In this document: positions 1 through 8,877 of the stretch, in pieces
How the letters are laid out: each line of letters opens with the position of its first letter
Numbering within the stretch: position 1 is the stretch's first letter
Assembly (NCBI RefSeq): GCF_900199545.1
Contig: NZ_LT962671.1
Coordinates: 543,878 to 595,959, forward strand
Reading direction: 5' to 3'
DNA length: 52,082 nt
Origin: Raoultibacter massiliensis
GTDB lineage: Bacteria > Actinomycetota > Coriobacteriia > Coriobacteriales > Eggerthellaceae
The notes under the pieces: model-generated
What the model saw: only the letters and a program-made list of their open reading frames with translations
The model's database searches: none
What the model was told of the DNA's origin: nothing
Position numbers and translations under genes: made by a program

Positions 1-3
1 CAG

Positions 4-846
4 GTGACTTCGGTCCGCATCGGAGATATGGATCAGGCCGACCGTGCGAGGCGCGCTCAGCGGACGTACCGCCGCTATCTCATCCGCATCGGCCTCGTTG
101 TCGCGCTTGTCGGCGCGCTCGTCATCGGCGGCGTCGTCGTGTACAACTCGAACCTGTTCACCATAACGAACGTGCGCGTGACCGGCGTCGAGCATTTGAC
201 TGCAACCGAGATGACCGAGCTCGCCTCGGTTCCCGAGGGCACGACGCTTCTGCGCGTCGATGCGGGAGGCATCCAGCAGCGCCTGCTCGGCGAAGCGTGG
301 GTGCAAGAGGCTTCGGTCAACCGCGTGTTTCCCGATACGCTCGAGCTTGCCATCACCGAGAAGACCATTGCAGCCGTGGTGAGCGTGCCCATCGACAGCG
401 CCCAGACGACTGAAGATTGGGCCATCGCATCGGATGGCACCTGGCTTATGGCCATCCCCGAGAAGGGGTCGGACGCTTCGAAGACCATCAGCCAGAAAGT
501 TTACGAAGATGCTGAAAACGTGCTGCACATATCGGATGTGCCGCTCGGCGTGACGCCCGAGGTGGGCGCCCATTGCACCGACGCCAACGTGAACAACGCG
601 CTCGATATCGTGAGCGGGCTCACCACCGACCTGGCCGATCAGGTGAAGTCGGTGAAGGCGACCGAAACGGCCTCGACGACGCTCACGCTTGAGAACGGCA
701 TCGAGATATCGTTCGGCGAAGCGGGCACGACCGAGGAGATCCGCAACAAAGAGCGGGTTATCCTGCAGCTTATGGAGGAAAACCCCGGCACAATCGCCTA
801 CATCAACGTGCGCGTGGTCGACCGGCCTACGTGGCGATCGCTGTAA
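4..846 (+). CDS. ftsQ: Cell division protein FtsQ/DivIB
   Basis: Bitopic divisome protein that links the early Z-ring to septal peptidoglycan synthesis. A basic cytoplasmic tail (residues 1-25) precedes one membrane segment (about 26-47) and an extracytoplasmic POTRA domain (about 52-120), followed by the FtsQ beta domain; this order fits FtsQ of about 280 residues. The first start seen is GTG at base 4, whose GTGA context suggests overlap with the stop of an upstream gene, but the true start could lie outside the window. A strong hairpin terminator begins in its stop codon, so the dcw transcript probably ends here rather than running into ftsZ as in many relatives. The family call rests on domain order and position close to ftsZ. 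Confidence 0.88.
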   Translation: MTSVRIGDMDQADRARRAQRTYRRYLIRIGLVVALVGALVIGGVVVYNSNLFTITNVRVTGVEHLTATEMTELASVPEGTTLLRVDAGGIQQRLLGEAWVQEASVNRVFPDTLELAITEKTIAAVVSVPIDSAQTTEDWAIASDGTWLMAIPEKGSDASKTISQKVYEDAENVLHISDVPLGVTPEVGAHCTDANVNNALDIVSGLTTDLADQVKSVKATETASTTLTLENGIEISFGEAGTTEEIRNKERVILQLMEENPGTIAYINVRVVDRPTWRSL

Positions 847-869
847 ATCGAGGCCATCGCCTCGATTTT
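845..869 (+). terminator. Rho-independent terminator after ftsQ
   Basis: A perfect 10-bp stem (845-854 with 859-868, loop CATC) overlaps the ftsQ stop codon and ends in TTTT. It would separate the division-cluster transcript from the respiratory genes that follow. Confidence 0.7.
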
Positions 870-1003
870 CGTTGCGGGCGCCTCGCTTCGAATGGTTGAG
901 TCTCGCGGCGGCGTGAAACCGCGCTTCTGGGTGCGCCCTCGGTTGCTGCCTGGGGCCCGGGCTTCTCTTCGATTGCACCTATGCGCCGGTAGCGTGCAGT
1001 GGT

Positions 1004-2500
1004 ATGCTAACAAGCATGGACACTAAAATCTATTTTCCGCCATTGCGCCTTTGCGGTCAGGCTTTCCTGTTCGCTTGGCGCATGGGGTTGTTCTTTTCCC
1101 CCGTAGTCGTTTCCTTTGCCCCTCATCCAGCGCAGTATCTTATCGTCGGTCGCGTGGCATTTTTGATTGCCTTCGCTTCGGCTCTCATGGGTGTGTTTCT
1201 CCTTGCCCGCCATCGATCCAGGGCTCTTTCTGACCGAGCTCTGACGATATGGGGCTCGCTGCTTGCAGCGGGAGGTTCCGCGCTCGTCATCGCATCCTCT
1301 TTTGCAAATGGACCGTTTTTCGCGCTTTCGATCGCCGGGTTTGCGGTGGCGGGTATCGGAGACGCTTTCATTACGCTCGCTTGCGCGAAGCTATACAGCA
1401 CGTTGAGCGTTCGTTTGAGCATGCGCGTGGTTCCCGTGGCAATGGCTGTAGCAGCCATCATCTATGCCGTTGTCGCGAACAACGCTTCGGTCGTTGCGGT
1501 GGGGATTCTCGTTGCGCTTCCCCTAGCTTGCGGCGTGGTGCTTTTAGGCGAATTGGGCGGTGAAAGGCATTTCGAAACCGCTGAAAAGCCGACGATTTCC
1601 CAGATCGACGAGCGGGCTAGCGGCTCTTTTACCAAATGGAAGATATCGAGCTACACGTCAGTGCTCTGGCTGTCTTTCGGGGTCATGTGGCCCCTTGCTG
1701 CGGTGCGCATGTTCGAGGATGGATCGTTGTTCCTCCCGTTCTCCTTGTCGGTTGCCGCACTGATAGCTATTGTTTCTTTCGCGGTGGCGGCGTTCACCTA
1801 TCTCCTGAAGATTCCCACGGTCAAAATCTTCTGGATATTCGTCCCCCTGATGTTTGCCGGCATCACCGTGGTCGCAGTGGTTGATTCCAACATCCAAGTG
1901 CTTGCCTTCGCAATGATCTTTGCAGCTCACAACATTGCGGAAATCCAGCTTATAACCCATTTTTCAGCCATTTGCCGCCGCCGCGGCTATTCGACGAAAA
2001 TGCTTTTCGGATGCGGGTTTTCTATTCTGAGCGTCGGGGAGCTGCTTGGTATTTTGATTGGCGTTGCTATGATACCCGTGCAGTCTGCCTTGCTTACGAT
2101 GGCTTTGCTCGTATGTGCAAATGCCATCGTTATCGTTGTCATATTCTCAATTGTTCGGGTGAATGCGACCTTTCAGAGGGCAGAGTTGAAAGCGGCTCTC
2201 TCGAAGCATGCGCTCGAGTCTTTGCTGGTCGAGAATGGAGGCTCGGCGTCAGGCAATCAGGCTGCGAACCGCGATACCGATGCCATCGTGAAGATGTGGG
2301 CCGATCGGTACGGCCTTTCCGCTCGCGAAAGGGAGATCGCCAATCTTGTTTTGCTCGGGCGCAACGTGCCGGCTATCGCTGAGCTGCTTGTAATTAGCCA
2401 AAGCACGGTGCAAACGCACGTGAAGCATATTTACGAGAAAACCGGTGTCCATTCTCGCCAGGAGCTTGTTGACCTCCGAGATGAATACCAAGCTCAATAG
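1004..2500 (+). CDS. Membrane-anchored LuxR-family transcriptional regulator
   Basis: A 498-residue protein with a long hydrophobic N-terminal part (about residues 12-400, roughly twelve membrane segments, MFS-like) and a C-terminal LuxR-type helix-turn-helix (about 438-498), with the usual L-S-x-R-E-x-E-I start and an S-T-V-Q-T-H-V-K-H-I-Y recognition helix. This architecture is common in Eggerthellaceae, where such genes sit next to molybdoenzyme operons; the membrane part is presumed to sense a ligand. It lies 186 bp upstream of a molybdopterin oxidoreductase operon on the same strand and is the obvious candidate regulator. ATG at 1004 is used; an in-frame ATG at 1016 is possible. The ligand is unknown. 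Confidence 0.85.
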   Translation: MLTSMDTKIYFPPLRLCGQAFLFAWRMGLFFSPVVVSFAPHPAQYLIVGRVAFLIAFASALMGVFLLARHRSRALSDRALTIWGSLLAAGGSALVIASSFANGPFFALSIAGFAVAGIGDAFITLACAKLYSTLSVRLSMRVVPVAMAVAAIIYAVVANNASVVAVGILVALPLACGVVLLGELGGERHFETAEKPTISQIDERASGSFTKWKISSYTSVLWLSFGVMWPLAAVRMFEDGSLFLPFSLSVAALIAIVSFAVAAFTYLLKIPTVKIFWIFVPLMFAGITVVAVVDSNIQVLAFAMIFAAHNIAEIQLITHFSAICRRRGYSTKMLFGCGFSILSVGELLGILIGVAMIPVQSALLTMALLVCANAIVIVVIFSIVRVNATFQRAELKAALSKHALESLLVENGGSASGNQAANRDTDAIVKMWADRYGLSAREREIANLVLLGRNVPAIAELLVISQSTVQTHVKHIYEKTGVHSRQELVDLRDEYQAQ

Positions 2501-2559
2501 CTATCTGAACAGGGATTATAATAACGTATCCCCTAGTTTTTAGGATGGAAGCCTCCTGT

Positions 2560-2592
2560 TGTCATTGACATAAATCCCGCAATCGCCATGAT
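2560..2592 (+). promoter_or_regulatory. Predicted promoter with palindrome for the first molybdoenzyme operon
   Basis: A perfect -35 TTGACA (2565-2570) lies 16 bp from CATGAT (2587-2592). The -35 is embedded in the palindrome TGTCA-T-TGACA (2560-2570), a possible operator for the adjacent LuxR-type regulator. Further upstream a TATAAT (2517-2522) is flanked by GGGAT/ATCCC arms (2512-2532), whose role is unclear. Confidence 0.45.
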
Positions 2593-2686
2593 GTGCATGG
2601 TAGGTAAAATCACGATACTCCTCTTGCGTCGTCGGGCAGTGAAGCGCTCTGCGATATCCATGTTGTGCTGAACAAGAGGAGGAGAA

Positions 2687-4987
2687 GTGGGAGTAATCCA
2701 TCGCAATGACAAGACGGTGCCCTTATTCGAGAAAAACAATGCTATGAGCCGTCGCGGTTTTTTGAAAGGGTCGGTACTCGCGGGGCTTGCCGTGGGCACC
2801 TCTACGGGAGGCTTGATCGCCTGCGCACCGAAGCAGAACGCCTCTAAACCTGCTGGCGAAAGCGAGGGGGCGACGGTTGCCGGCTATCGCTACGAGGCTG
2901 AAGCCGCCGAGGGCACGTGGCATCATAGCGCCTGTTCACGCAACTGCTTCGATACGTGCATGATCATGAGCAAGGTTGTCGATGGACGTCTTGTGCAGGT
3001 GTGCGGCGACAAAGACAATCCCTATACGGCCGGCGGCCTGTGCGTAAAAACCCAGAACTACGTCGATTATGTTTACCGCGAGGATCGCATCCTGTATCCG
3101 ATGAAACGCACGGGCAAGAAAGGTCCTGGTTGTACATTCGAGCGCATCAGTTGGGACGAGGCGGTTCAGATCATCACCGATACCTGGAAGCAGATCATTG
3201 CCGAAAGCGGTGGGGAGGCGATCACGTGGTTTCGCTACCAGGGGAACCAAGGCGCCATTCATCGACGCTGCCTCGAGCCCTTGTTCTTCAAAATGGGAGC
3301 TACGTATCATGAGGCGAGCTTGTGCAACAACGGCTACGTGTTTTCGCTGCCTTATACAACCGGCTCCATAACCGTCATGCGCGCCGAGGATATCGCCAAC
3401 AAGGACCTCTACGTCTCCTGGTCGCATAATCCAGCGGCGGGCAGCTTGCATACCATGAAATTCATCAAGGAGATGCATAAGGCGGGCGGTGCGATCATAG
3501 TGGTGAACCCCATGCGCGTTCCCGAGTGCGAGTGGGCCGATCTGTTCGTCCAGCTGCTTCCTGGGACTGATGGGGCTTTTGCCATGGGCGTCGGAAAATA
3601 CCTTATCGACAACGCTATGGTCGATGAGTCTTTCATCGAAGAGTGGTCCATCGGCTATGAGGACTATGCGGCCTCGGTTGCCGAATGGACTGCCGACAGG
3701 GTGGCGGAGGAGTGCGGTATTCCTGCCGAGCAGGTTGCTCAGTTCGCTGAGCTTCTATGGAAAAACCGAACCAGTACCTGCTTGAAGACAGGCTTGCAGA
3801 TGGGACGTCGCAATAACGGCGGAATGAGCCATATCTCAATCAAGCTGCTTACGGGCCTGATCGGCCATCCCGAATGCTATTTCAATATGACCAGCTCGGG
3901 CGGCTACGGGGTGAATAGTGCCGCCAATCTCGATATGTTCACCGAGACCGTGCCCTCCGAAGCCTCGAGTGCTTCCACCATCCGCAACTACTCGTCACCT
4001 GCGCTCGGCAAAGTGCTTACGGGCGAGAATTACGGTGAGGGGCATGATTTCTCAACCAATCCCATTCGCTCCATCATGATCTTCGGAAGCAACCCCATGG
4101 TTTCCAATCCGAACCAGAATCTGGTACGGCGAGGCCTCGAGCGTGAGGATTTGTTCACTGTCGTACACGATATATTCGTTACCCCTACGGTTGAATACGC
4201 CGATATCGTGCTACCTGCCCCAACGTTCTTCGAGTACGAGGAATTCAACGGTGGCTACGGCCATAATTACGACTGTTACAATGAGCAGGTGATCGAGCCG
4301 CTCGGCGAATCTATGAACAATCTCGATCTGTGCAACCTCCTGGGTCAGGCCATGGGTTACGACGACGATGTGTTCAAGCGCACCAACGAAGACATGCGCT
4401 CGATGTTTCTCGATGGCCAGAAGTACACGTACGAAGAGCTGGTTGAAAAAGGTTGGTTCGACGTTGAACCCAAAACATGGGAAGCTCAGCTGGAAAGCGG
4501 TTTTGCCACGCCCTCCAAAAAATTCCAATTCGCAAGCGATGAGCTTTTGGCCGATCACGGCACGCGCACGGTGGTCTACTCACCGGACCCCGAAGGGAAG
4601 ACGGGATCCCCTGATCTGTTTGCCAGGTATCCCATCGCTCTGGTGAGTCCCAGCGCAAAGGAGTTTCTGAACGGCGTGTTCGGCAACATGGAGGATAACA
4701 ACATCCTGTTCGGCGAAAGCTACGTGTATTTGAACGAGGGTGACGCCCAGGATCGCGGAATCGCAGATGGCGACGATGTCGTCGTGTCGAACGACCGGGG
4801 GAGCATTCGTCGTATCGCCCGCGTGGTCGAGGGCGTTATGGCGCCGGGTACCGCTTGTACCTACAAGAGCACCTGGTCGACCGTAACTGGCGTGGAAAAC
4901 GTGAACTGTGTAACCGCTGATTCTCAAGCTGACTTCGGCCGGGGCGTCGCCTACCAGAGCTGCCTGGTTGACATCGTCAAGGCCTAA
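2687..4987 (+). CDS. Tat-exported molybdopterin oxidoreductase, DMSO reductase family
   Basis: Catalytic subunit of a complex iron-sulfur molybdoenzyme acting outside the membrane. The N-terminus has a Tat motif (S-R-R-G-F-L-K, residues 21-27), a hydrophobic stretch and a lipobox-like L-I-A-C ending at C46, so it may be a Tat lipoprotein. A [4Fe-4S] motif C83-X3-C87-X3-C91-X27-C119 follows, then the MGD-binding domains. Cys213 (S-L-C-N-N-G) lies where this superfamily places the protein ligand to Mo, which hints at a Cys-ligated enzyme rather than a Ser-ligated DMSO reductase. GTG 2687 is chosen because AGGAGG (2677-2682) lies 4 bp before it and it precedes the full Tat signal; ATG 2744 would begin just before the twin arginines. 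Partners are the ferredoxin, chaperone and membrane proteins downstream. Substrate unknown. Confidence 0.88.
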   Translation: MGVIHRNDKTVPLFEKNNAMSRRGFLKGSVLAGLAVGTSTGGLIACAPKQNASKPAGESEGATVAGYRYEAEAAEGTWHHSACSRNCFDTCMIMSKVVDGRLVQVCGDKDNPYTAGGLCVKTQNYVDYVYREDRILYPMKRTGKKGPGCTFERISWDEAVQIITDTWKQIIAESGGEAITWFRYQGNQGAIHRRCLEPLFFKMGATYHEASLCNNGYVFSLPYTTGSITVMRAEDIANKDLYVSWSHNPAAGSLHTMKFIKEMHKAGGAIIVVNPMRVPECEWADLFVQLLPGTDGAFAMGVGKYLIDNAMVDESFIEEWSIGYEDYAASVAEWTADRVAEECGIPAEQVAQFAELLWKNRTSTCLKTGLQMGRRNNGGMSHISIKLLTGLIGHPECYFNMTSSGGYGVNSAANLDMFTETVPSEASSASTIRNYSSPALGKVLTGENYGEGHDFSTNPIRSIMIFGSNPMVSNPNQNLVRRGLEREDLFTVVHDIFVTPTVEYADIVLPAPTFFEYEEFNGGYGHNYDCYNEQVIEPLGESMNNLDLCNLLGQAMGYDDDVFKRTNEDMRSMFLDGQKYTYEELVEKGWFDVEPKTWEAQLESGFATPSKKFQFASDELLADHGTRTVVYSPDPEGKTGSPDLFARYPIALVSPSAKEFLNGVFGNMEDNNILFGESYVYLNEGDAQDRGIADGDDVVVSNDRGSIRRIARVVEGVMAPGTACTYKSTWSTVTGVENVNCVTADSQADFGRGVAYQSCLVDIVKA

Positions 4988-5013
4988 CCGCCATTCGTTG
5001 AAAGGAACATAAT

Positions 5014-5532
5014 ATGAGTCAAATGGGATTTCTGCTCGATCAGAAATACTGCATCGGATGCCAGACCTGCCAAGCCGCTTGTCGCGCCCGTCACGGTCTG
5101 ACCCCTGGAGTTTACCCTCGCAAGGCAACCAGCTCCCAGATCGAGCTGACCGGTCCGTACATCTCCCTTGCCTGCAACCATTGCACCAATCCTGCCTGTG
5201 CTGACGTATGCCCAACTGGTGCGGTGCAAAAACGTGACGACGGTATCGTCGTGCATGATCCCGAAATCTGCATAGGCTGTTATTCCTGCGAGAAGGCCTG
5301 TCCGTACGGTGCGCCCTTGGAGAACGATCTGAACGATCGCATGGTGAAGTGCGATATGTGCGCAGCCCGGCTTGACAGGGGCGAGAACCCTGCGTGCGTC
5401 GACGCCTGCCCTGTGAAGGTCCTCACCGTAGGCGTCGTAGAGGATCTTGAGGCGCAAGGGGGAGTTCCCGAGGGCGTCGGATTTACCGTCGAGCCGACGG
5501 GACCCAATATGCGTTTCATCCCCATTGTCTAA
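5014..5532 (+). CDS. 4Fe-4S ferredoxin-type electron-transfer subunit (DmsB/NrfC-like)
   Basis: A 172-residue protein with sixteen cysteines in four CxxCxxCxxxC-like groups (C13-C23, C54-C66, C86-C96, C113-C132), enough for four [4Fe-4S] clusters, as in the beta subunits of DMSO-reductase-type complexes. It would carry electrons between a membrane quinol oxidase and the molybdenum subunit encoded 26 bp upstream. It has no signal peptide and presumably travels through Tat with the catalytic subunit, as known for this family. An AAAGGA sequence precedes ATG 5014. Confidence 0.92.
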   Translation: MSQMGFLLDQKYCIGCQTCQAACRARHGLTPGVYPRKATSSQIELTGPYISLACNHCTNPACADVCPTGAVQKRDDGIVVHDPEICIGCYSCEKACPYGAPLENDLNDRMVKCDMCAARLDRGENPACVDACPVKVLTVGVVEDLEAQGGVPEGVGFTVEPTGPNMRFIPIV

Positions 5533-5554
5533 ACGATTTGCAAGGAGGCTGGCC

Positions 5555-6274
5555 ATGACTTCCGTTGAAAGAGATATTCCGACAGAGAGCGCCGATCGCG
5601 CACGGTGGAGATCGGCTCTTTACCGGCTGGCCTCCTTTGCATTTCTCGTCGAACCTACTGACGAGCGGTTGCGCGAACAGGTTGCAGCTGCGTGCTCCGC
5701 GCTGCGTGACGGTGACGGGTGGATTCTTCCCTGCGAGCGCGATATCCTGGCTCACTTGGCGGCTTTGGATGCAAACGATCCAAGGCTTGGAACCAGGGTC
5801 CGCAACGAATATGCAGAGCTCTTCGTGGGGCCTCGTCCTCCCCGGGCTCCGCTGTACGAATCCATCTACGTTGGGCATCCCCGTCGGCTTATGACTGAAA
5901 CGACGCTTCAAGTGCGTGAGGCGTACGAGCGCGTTGGCTTTGCGGTTGAAAGGCGCAACAAGATACCCGATGATCATATTGGCTACGAACTGGAGTTCAT
6001 GGCGAGCCTTTGCGCTCGCGAAGCCTGCGCAATCGAGGAGAGCTGCGTTGGCGATGTTGTTTCGGCTCAGCTTGCCCAAGGGCTGTTCCTTCGCGAGCAC
6101 TTATCAGTATGGTCCGGGCTTTTCCATGAGCGCGTTGCGCAGGCGGGTGGCGAATACTATCACGGGTGGTCTCGATTCGTACGCGATTTGGTGGCAGAGG
6201 ACGTCGCACATGCGGTTGACGGGGGAGGATACGGTTTCTGCGATGCGGCCGAGGAGAGGGGCGAAAGGTTGTGA
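5555..6274 (+). CDS. TorD/DmsD-family molybdoenzyme chaperone
   Basis: A 239-residue all-helical protein with the TorD-family pattern: an E-Y-x-x-L-F-V-G-P segment, then P-P-R-A-P-L-Y-E-S-I-Y, and a D-H-I-G-Y-E-L-E-F-M helix. These chaperones bind Tat signal peptides of molybdoenzymes and hold the apoenzyme until cofactor insertion. ATG 5555 follows AAGGAGG at 5542-5548; the open frame extends further upstream but would overlap the ferredoxin gene. The stop overlaps the next start by 4 bp, so translation is probably coupled. The second Tat molybdoenzyme operon (44.6 kb) has no chaperone gene of its own, so this protein could serve both (inference). Confidence 0.88.
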   Translation: MTSVERDIPTESADRARWRSALYRLASFAFLVEPTDERLREQVAAACSALRDGDGWILPCERDILAHLAALDANDPRLGTRVRNEYAELFVGPRPPRAPLYESIYVGHPRRLMTETTLQVREAYERVGFAVERRNKIPDDHIGYELEFMASLCAREACAIEESCVGDVVSAQLAQGLFLREHLSVWSGLFHERVAQAGGEYYHGWSRFVRDLVAEDVAHAVDGGGYGFCDAAEERGERL

Positions 6275-6801
6275 GGGGAGGGTCGTTTGCATGCAAAGCG
6301 GTCCAGGTGATAGGACTCGCCGCTGTTCTTTTGGCGTTTGGTTTGATAACTCGTCCTTTGGCAAAATTACTGCCCGAATTGTACGGCTTCCACGCTGTCC
6401 TGATGGCTTTTCCGACGTCATTTGCGACGGCTGCTTTTCTAGGGAGGGGCGCGGGTTTCGCGGCTTGCCTCGGCTCCTTCGCCCTGTTCTCCCTCGTTCT
6501 CTTTGCGATGAGCCCCGTTATGGGTCTGTCTGCGTTTGCGCCGATAGCGGCAACGGCATTGGTGCGTGTGGCTGCCGTAAGGCTCTCTGGAGAAGCAAAG
6601 GGATTGCTGACGGGGTTTGTCTGCGGAGCCCTGTATTATCCCTGCACGCTTGCGTTTTTGGCGGTGCTGGGTGGGGCCGTCTTCGTTTTCTCGGGTGGTG
6701 CTCTGGTGAAATTGATTGTTTCGACGCTGCTGGGTGCTGCTTTGGCTGCTTTCGGTGCGCTGTTGGCGGCAGGGGCGTTCTCGCACGGAGAAGGTGATTA
6801 G
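6271..6801 (+). CDS. Small integral membrane protein of the molybdoenzyme operon
   Basis: A 176-residue hydrophobic protein with about five predicted membrane segments and no recognised motif. GTG 6271 overlaps the chaperone gene by 4 bp, and its stop overlaps the following gene by 1 bp, so it belongs to the operon. It resembles small substrate-binding membrane subunits of importers only in size and hydrophobicity, which is not enough for a call. It may help anchor the complex or admit substrate. It has no counterpart in the second paralogous operon. Confidence 0.7.
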   Translation: MRGGSFACKAVQVIGLAAVLLAFGLITRPLAKLLPELYGFHAVLMAFPTSFATAAFLGRGAGFAACLGSFALFSLVLFAMSPVMGLSAFAPIAATALVRVAAVRLSGEAKGLLTGFVCGALYYPCTLAFLAVLGGAVFVFSGGALVKLIVSTLLGAALAAFGALLAAGAFSHGEGD

Positions 6802-7508
6802 TGGTGGATGTTCTTCTGTCTCTTGTTATCGCTGCGGTATTAACTGCTGCGTTTCGGGTTCCGCTTGTCCGCTGGCCGGGAGCTTGCTACGCGGTTGCGA
6901 TCATTGCCGTCGTCGCGTTTCTCGGCGGCGCTCTGCCCGCTGGCATCGAACGGGGAATGCTTCCGCTTTTGCGGCGCTGTACGCTTCCTTACGGATTGTT
7001 CGTCATCGTGATGTACATAGGCGTGCTTCCTTCTGGGTCGCGTTTGCGAACGTGTCTCAAGCCGGTTCGCGGCCCGCTTTCCATCGTTGCATCGCTGCTC
7101 GTCCTCGCTCATGTCGGCAGCTATGTTCAGGTGTATCTTGGCGTGGCGCTTTCTGGCTTCGCCACGGCTGCGGCGCCGACGGCGACATCGCTAATTATCG
7201 CTTGCGTTCTCGTCATTCTGCTCGCCGTCCTTGCCGTGACGTCACTGCAGTCGGTGCGCCGCTATATGCATGGTGGATCCTGGAAGCGACTTCAAAGACT
7301 TGCGTATCCATTTTTCATTCTTGTATCGGTGCATGCATCCGTCCTTCTCTTTCCCTCGGCTGCAACGGGTTCGGGTTCCTTGTTGGCGATTTCGTTCTAC
7401 GCTGGCATTGCTCTGTTGTACGGGGTTCTTCGCGTCGGTCGATGGCTTTCGGGGCGGTCGGGCGAGCCAAAGGCATCGCGGGCGGTGACCGCTTCGTCGA
7501 AGTTGTAG
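6801..7508 (+). CDS. MsrQ/ferric-reductase-like haem-b membrane protein
   Basis: A 235-residue protein with about six membrane segments. Histidines H104 (in V-L-A-H-V) and H178 (in V-S-V-H-A-S) fall inside hydrophobic helices at positions suited to haem b ligation, as in ferric-reductase-like transmembrane domains. A W-K-R-L-Q-R-L-A-Y-P-F-F segment at about 161-172 is shared with the protein at 47741-48442, which has the equivalent pair H106/H179, so the two are paralogues. It probably passes quinol-derived electrons to the ferredoxin subunit instead of a DmsC or NrfD anchor (inference). It is the last gene of the operon. Confidence 0.72.
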   Translation: MVDVLLSLVIAAVLTAAFRVPLVRWPGACYAVAIIAVVAFLGGALPAGIERGMLPLLRRCTLPYGLFVIVMYIGVLPSGSRLRTCLKPVRGPLSIVASLLVLAHVGSYVQVYLGVALSGFATAAAPTATSLIIACVLVILLAVLAVTSLQSVRRYMHGGSWKRLQRLAYPFFILVSVHASVLLFPSAATGSGSLLAISFYAGIALLYGVLRVGRWLSGRSGEPKASRAVTASSKL

Positions 7509-7538
7509 GCGAAAGCGTCCGTTTCGAAAAGCTTTCGC
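7509..7538 (+). terminator. Possible weak terminator hairpin
   Basis: An 8-bp inverted repeat GCGAAAGC/GCTTTCGC (7509-7516 and 7531-7538) directly follows the last gene of the molybdoenzyme operon. There is no T-run, so termination may need Rho or may be incomplete. Confidence 0.3.
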
Positions 7539-7626
7539 TCCTCCAGCGGCTGCACCTGCGGTATTCGCGTTTTCGCGTGATGGATTACCGTTTTTTGACG
7601 TATCTGTTGTTTCACCGTGCTGTAAT

Positions 7627-7654
7627 TTGCAATTGCAGTATCATCGTGTACAAT
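7627..7654 (+). promoter_or_regulatory. Predicted ftsZ promoter
   Basis: TTGCAA (7627-7632), a 16-bp spacer and TACAAT (7649-7654), 76 bp before the ftsZ start. A second TTGACG lies at 7595-7600. The 12-bp direct repeat AAAACGCAGCAT (7688-7699 and 7703-7714, period 15) sits between promoter and gene. A dedicated promoter is expected because ftsZ is cut off from the dcw operon here. Confidence 0.5.
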
Positions 7655-7730
7655 AACGCCACGTTCAAAAACGTACGTATACGCAGGAAAACGCAGCATT
7701 TGAAAACGCAGCATATGTGGGGAGTATAGG

Positions 7731-8852
7731 ATGCCAAACATAATAGGTCCCGAGCATTTGGCGGTCATCAAGGTAGTTGGTGTTGGTGGCGGCGGCACGA
7801 ATGCAGTCAATCGCATGGTCGAGGCTGGCATTAAGGGCGTTGAGCTCATCGCCGTTAACACCGATCGTCAGGCCTTGCTCATGTCCGATGCCGACAAGAC
7901 GATCCACATCGGCGAAGAACTTACTCGTGGCCTGGGTGCGGGAGCCAATCCCGAGGTCGGCTGCCAAGCGGCCGAAGAGAGCCGCGCGGAGATCCGCGAA
8001 GCTCTTGCCGAAGCCGACATGGTGTTCGTCACCGCAGGCGAAGGCGGCGGAACGGGTACGGGAGCCGCTCCGATCGTAGCTGAAATCGCGCGCGAGGAAA
8101 TAGGCGCGCTTACCGTGGGCATCGTGACGAAGCCCTTTTCGTTTGAAGGCCGTTTGCGTCGCAACCAGGCCGACCAGGGCATCGATCTTCTGTCGCAGAA
8201 AGTCGATACGCTCATCGTCATTCCGAACGATCGTCTGCTCGAGATCGTCGAGAAGAAAACCACCATGCTCGACGCGTTCCGCATCGCCGATGATACGCTG
8301 CGCCAGGGCATCCAGGGCGTGACCGACCTTATCACCATTCCCGGTCTCATCAACCTCGACTTCGCGGACATCCGCACCGTCATGAAGGACGCGGGTACAG
8401 CCTTGATGGGCATCGGCCGCGCATCGGGCGAGAGCCGTGCGCTCGACGCCGCACAGCAGGCCACGAATTCCAAGCTGCTCGAATCTTCGATCTCGGGTGC
8501 TTCGCGCGTGCTGTTCTCGATTGCAGGCGGTCCCGACCTTACGCTGACCGAGGTCGACGAAGCGGCCCGTACGGTCGAATCGTGTGCCGACGAAAGCGCC
8601 AACATCATCTACGGCCAGATCATCGACGAGTCGCTCGGCGACGAGGTGCGCATCACCGTCATCGCAACGGGTTTCAAGCAGGGTGCGTCCCAGTCTTCGA
8701 TGGACTTCTCCCGCAAAGACCTGTTCGCATCGACGACGCAGGCGGCTCCCGATCCTGCCCCTCAACCCGCTTCGCTCAATTTCTCGAATAGCCCGAATGG
8801 CCGCTTCGCCGACGAGGATTACATTCCCGATTTTCTGAAGCGCCAGCGTTAA
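7731..8852 (+). CDS. ftsZ: Cell division GTPase FtsZ
   Basis: The tubulin-like GTPase that forms the Z-ring. The protein has the N-terminal [10 protein letters not shown] nucleotide loop, the tubulin signature G-G-G-T-G-T-G (about residues 105-111), the T7-loop N-L-D-F-A-D-I, a short variable linker (about 325-360) and the conserved C-terminal peptide D-Y-I-P-D-F-L-K-R, which binds SepF in actinobacteria. At 373 residues it is of normal length. It starts the division block that continues with pgeF, yggS and sepF; no ftsA is present, as expected where SepF tethers FtsZ. Confidence 0.98.
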   Translation: MPNIIGPEHLAVIKVVGVGGGGTNAVNRMVEAGIKGVELIAVNTDRQALLMSDADKTIHIGEELTRGLGAGANPEVGCQAAEESRAEIREALAEADMVFVTAGEGGGTGTGAAPIVAEIAREEIGALTVGIVTKPFSFEGRLRRNQADQGIDLLSQKVDTLIVIPNDRLLEIVEKKTTMLDAFRIADDTLRQGIQGVTDLITIPGLINLDFADIRTVMKDAGTALMGIGRASGESRALDAAQQATNSKLLESSISGASRVLFSIAGGPDLTLTEVDEAARTVESCADESANIIYGQIIDESLGDEVRITVIATGFKQGASQSSMDFSRKDLFASTTQAAPDPAPQPASLNFSNSPNGRFADEDYIPDFLKRQR

Positions 8853-8877
8853 GCCGCATAATCGGTTTTCGCGAACC

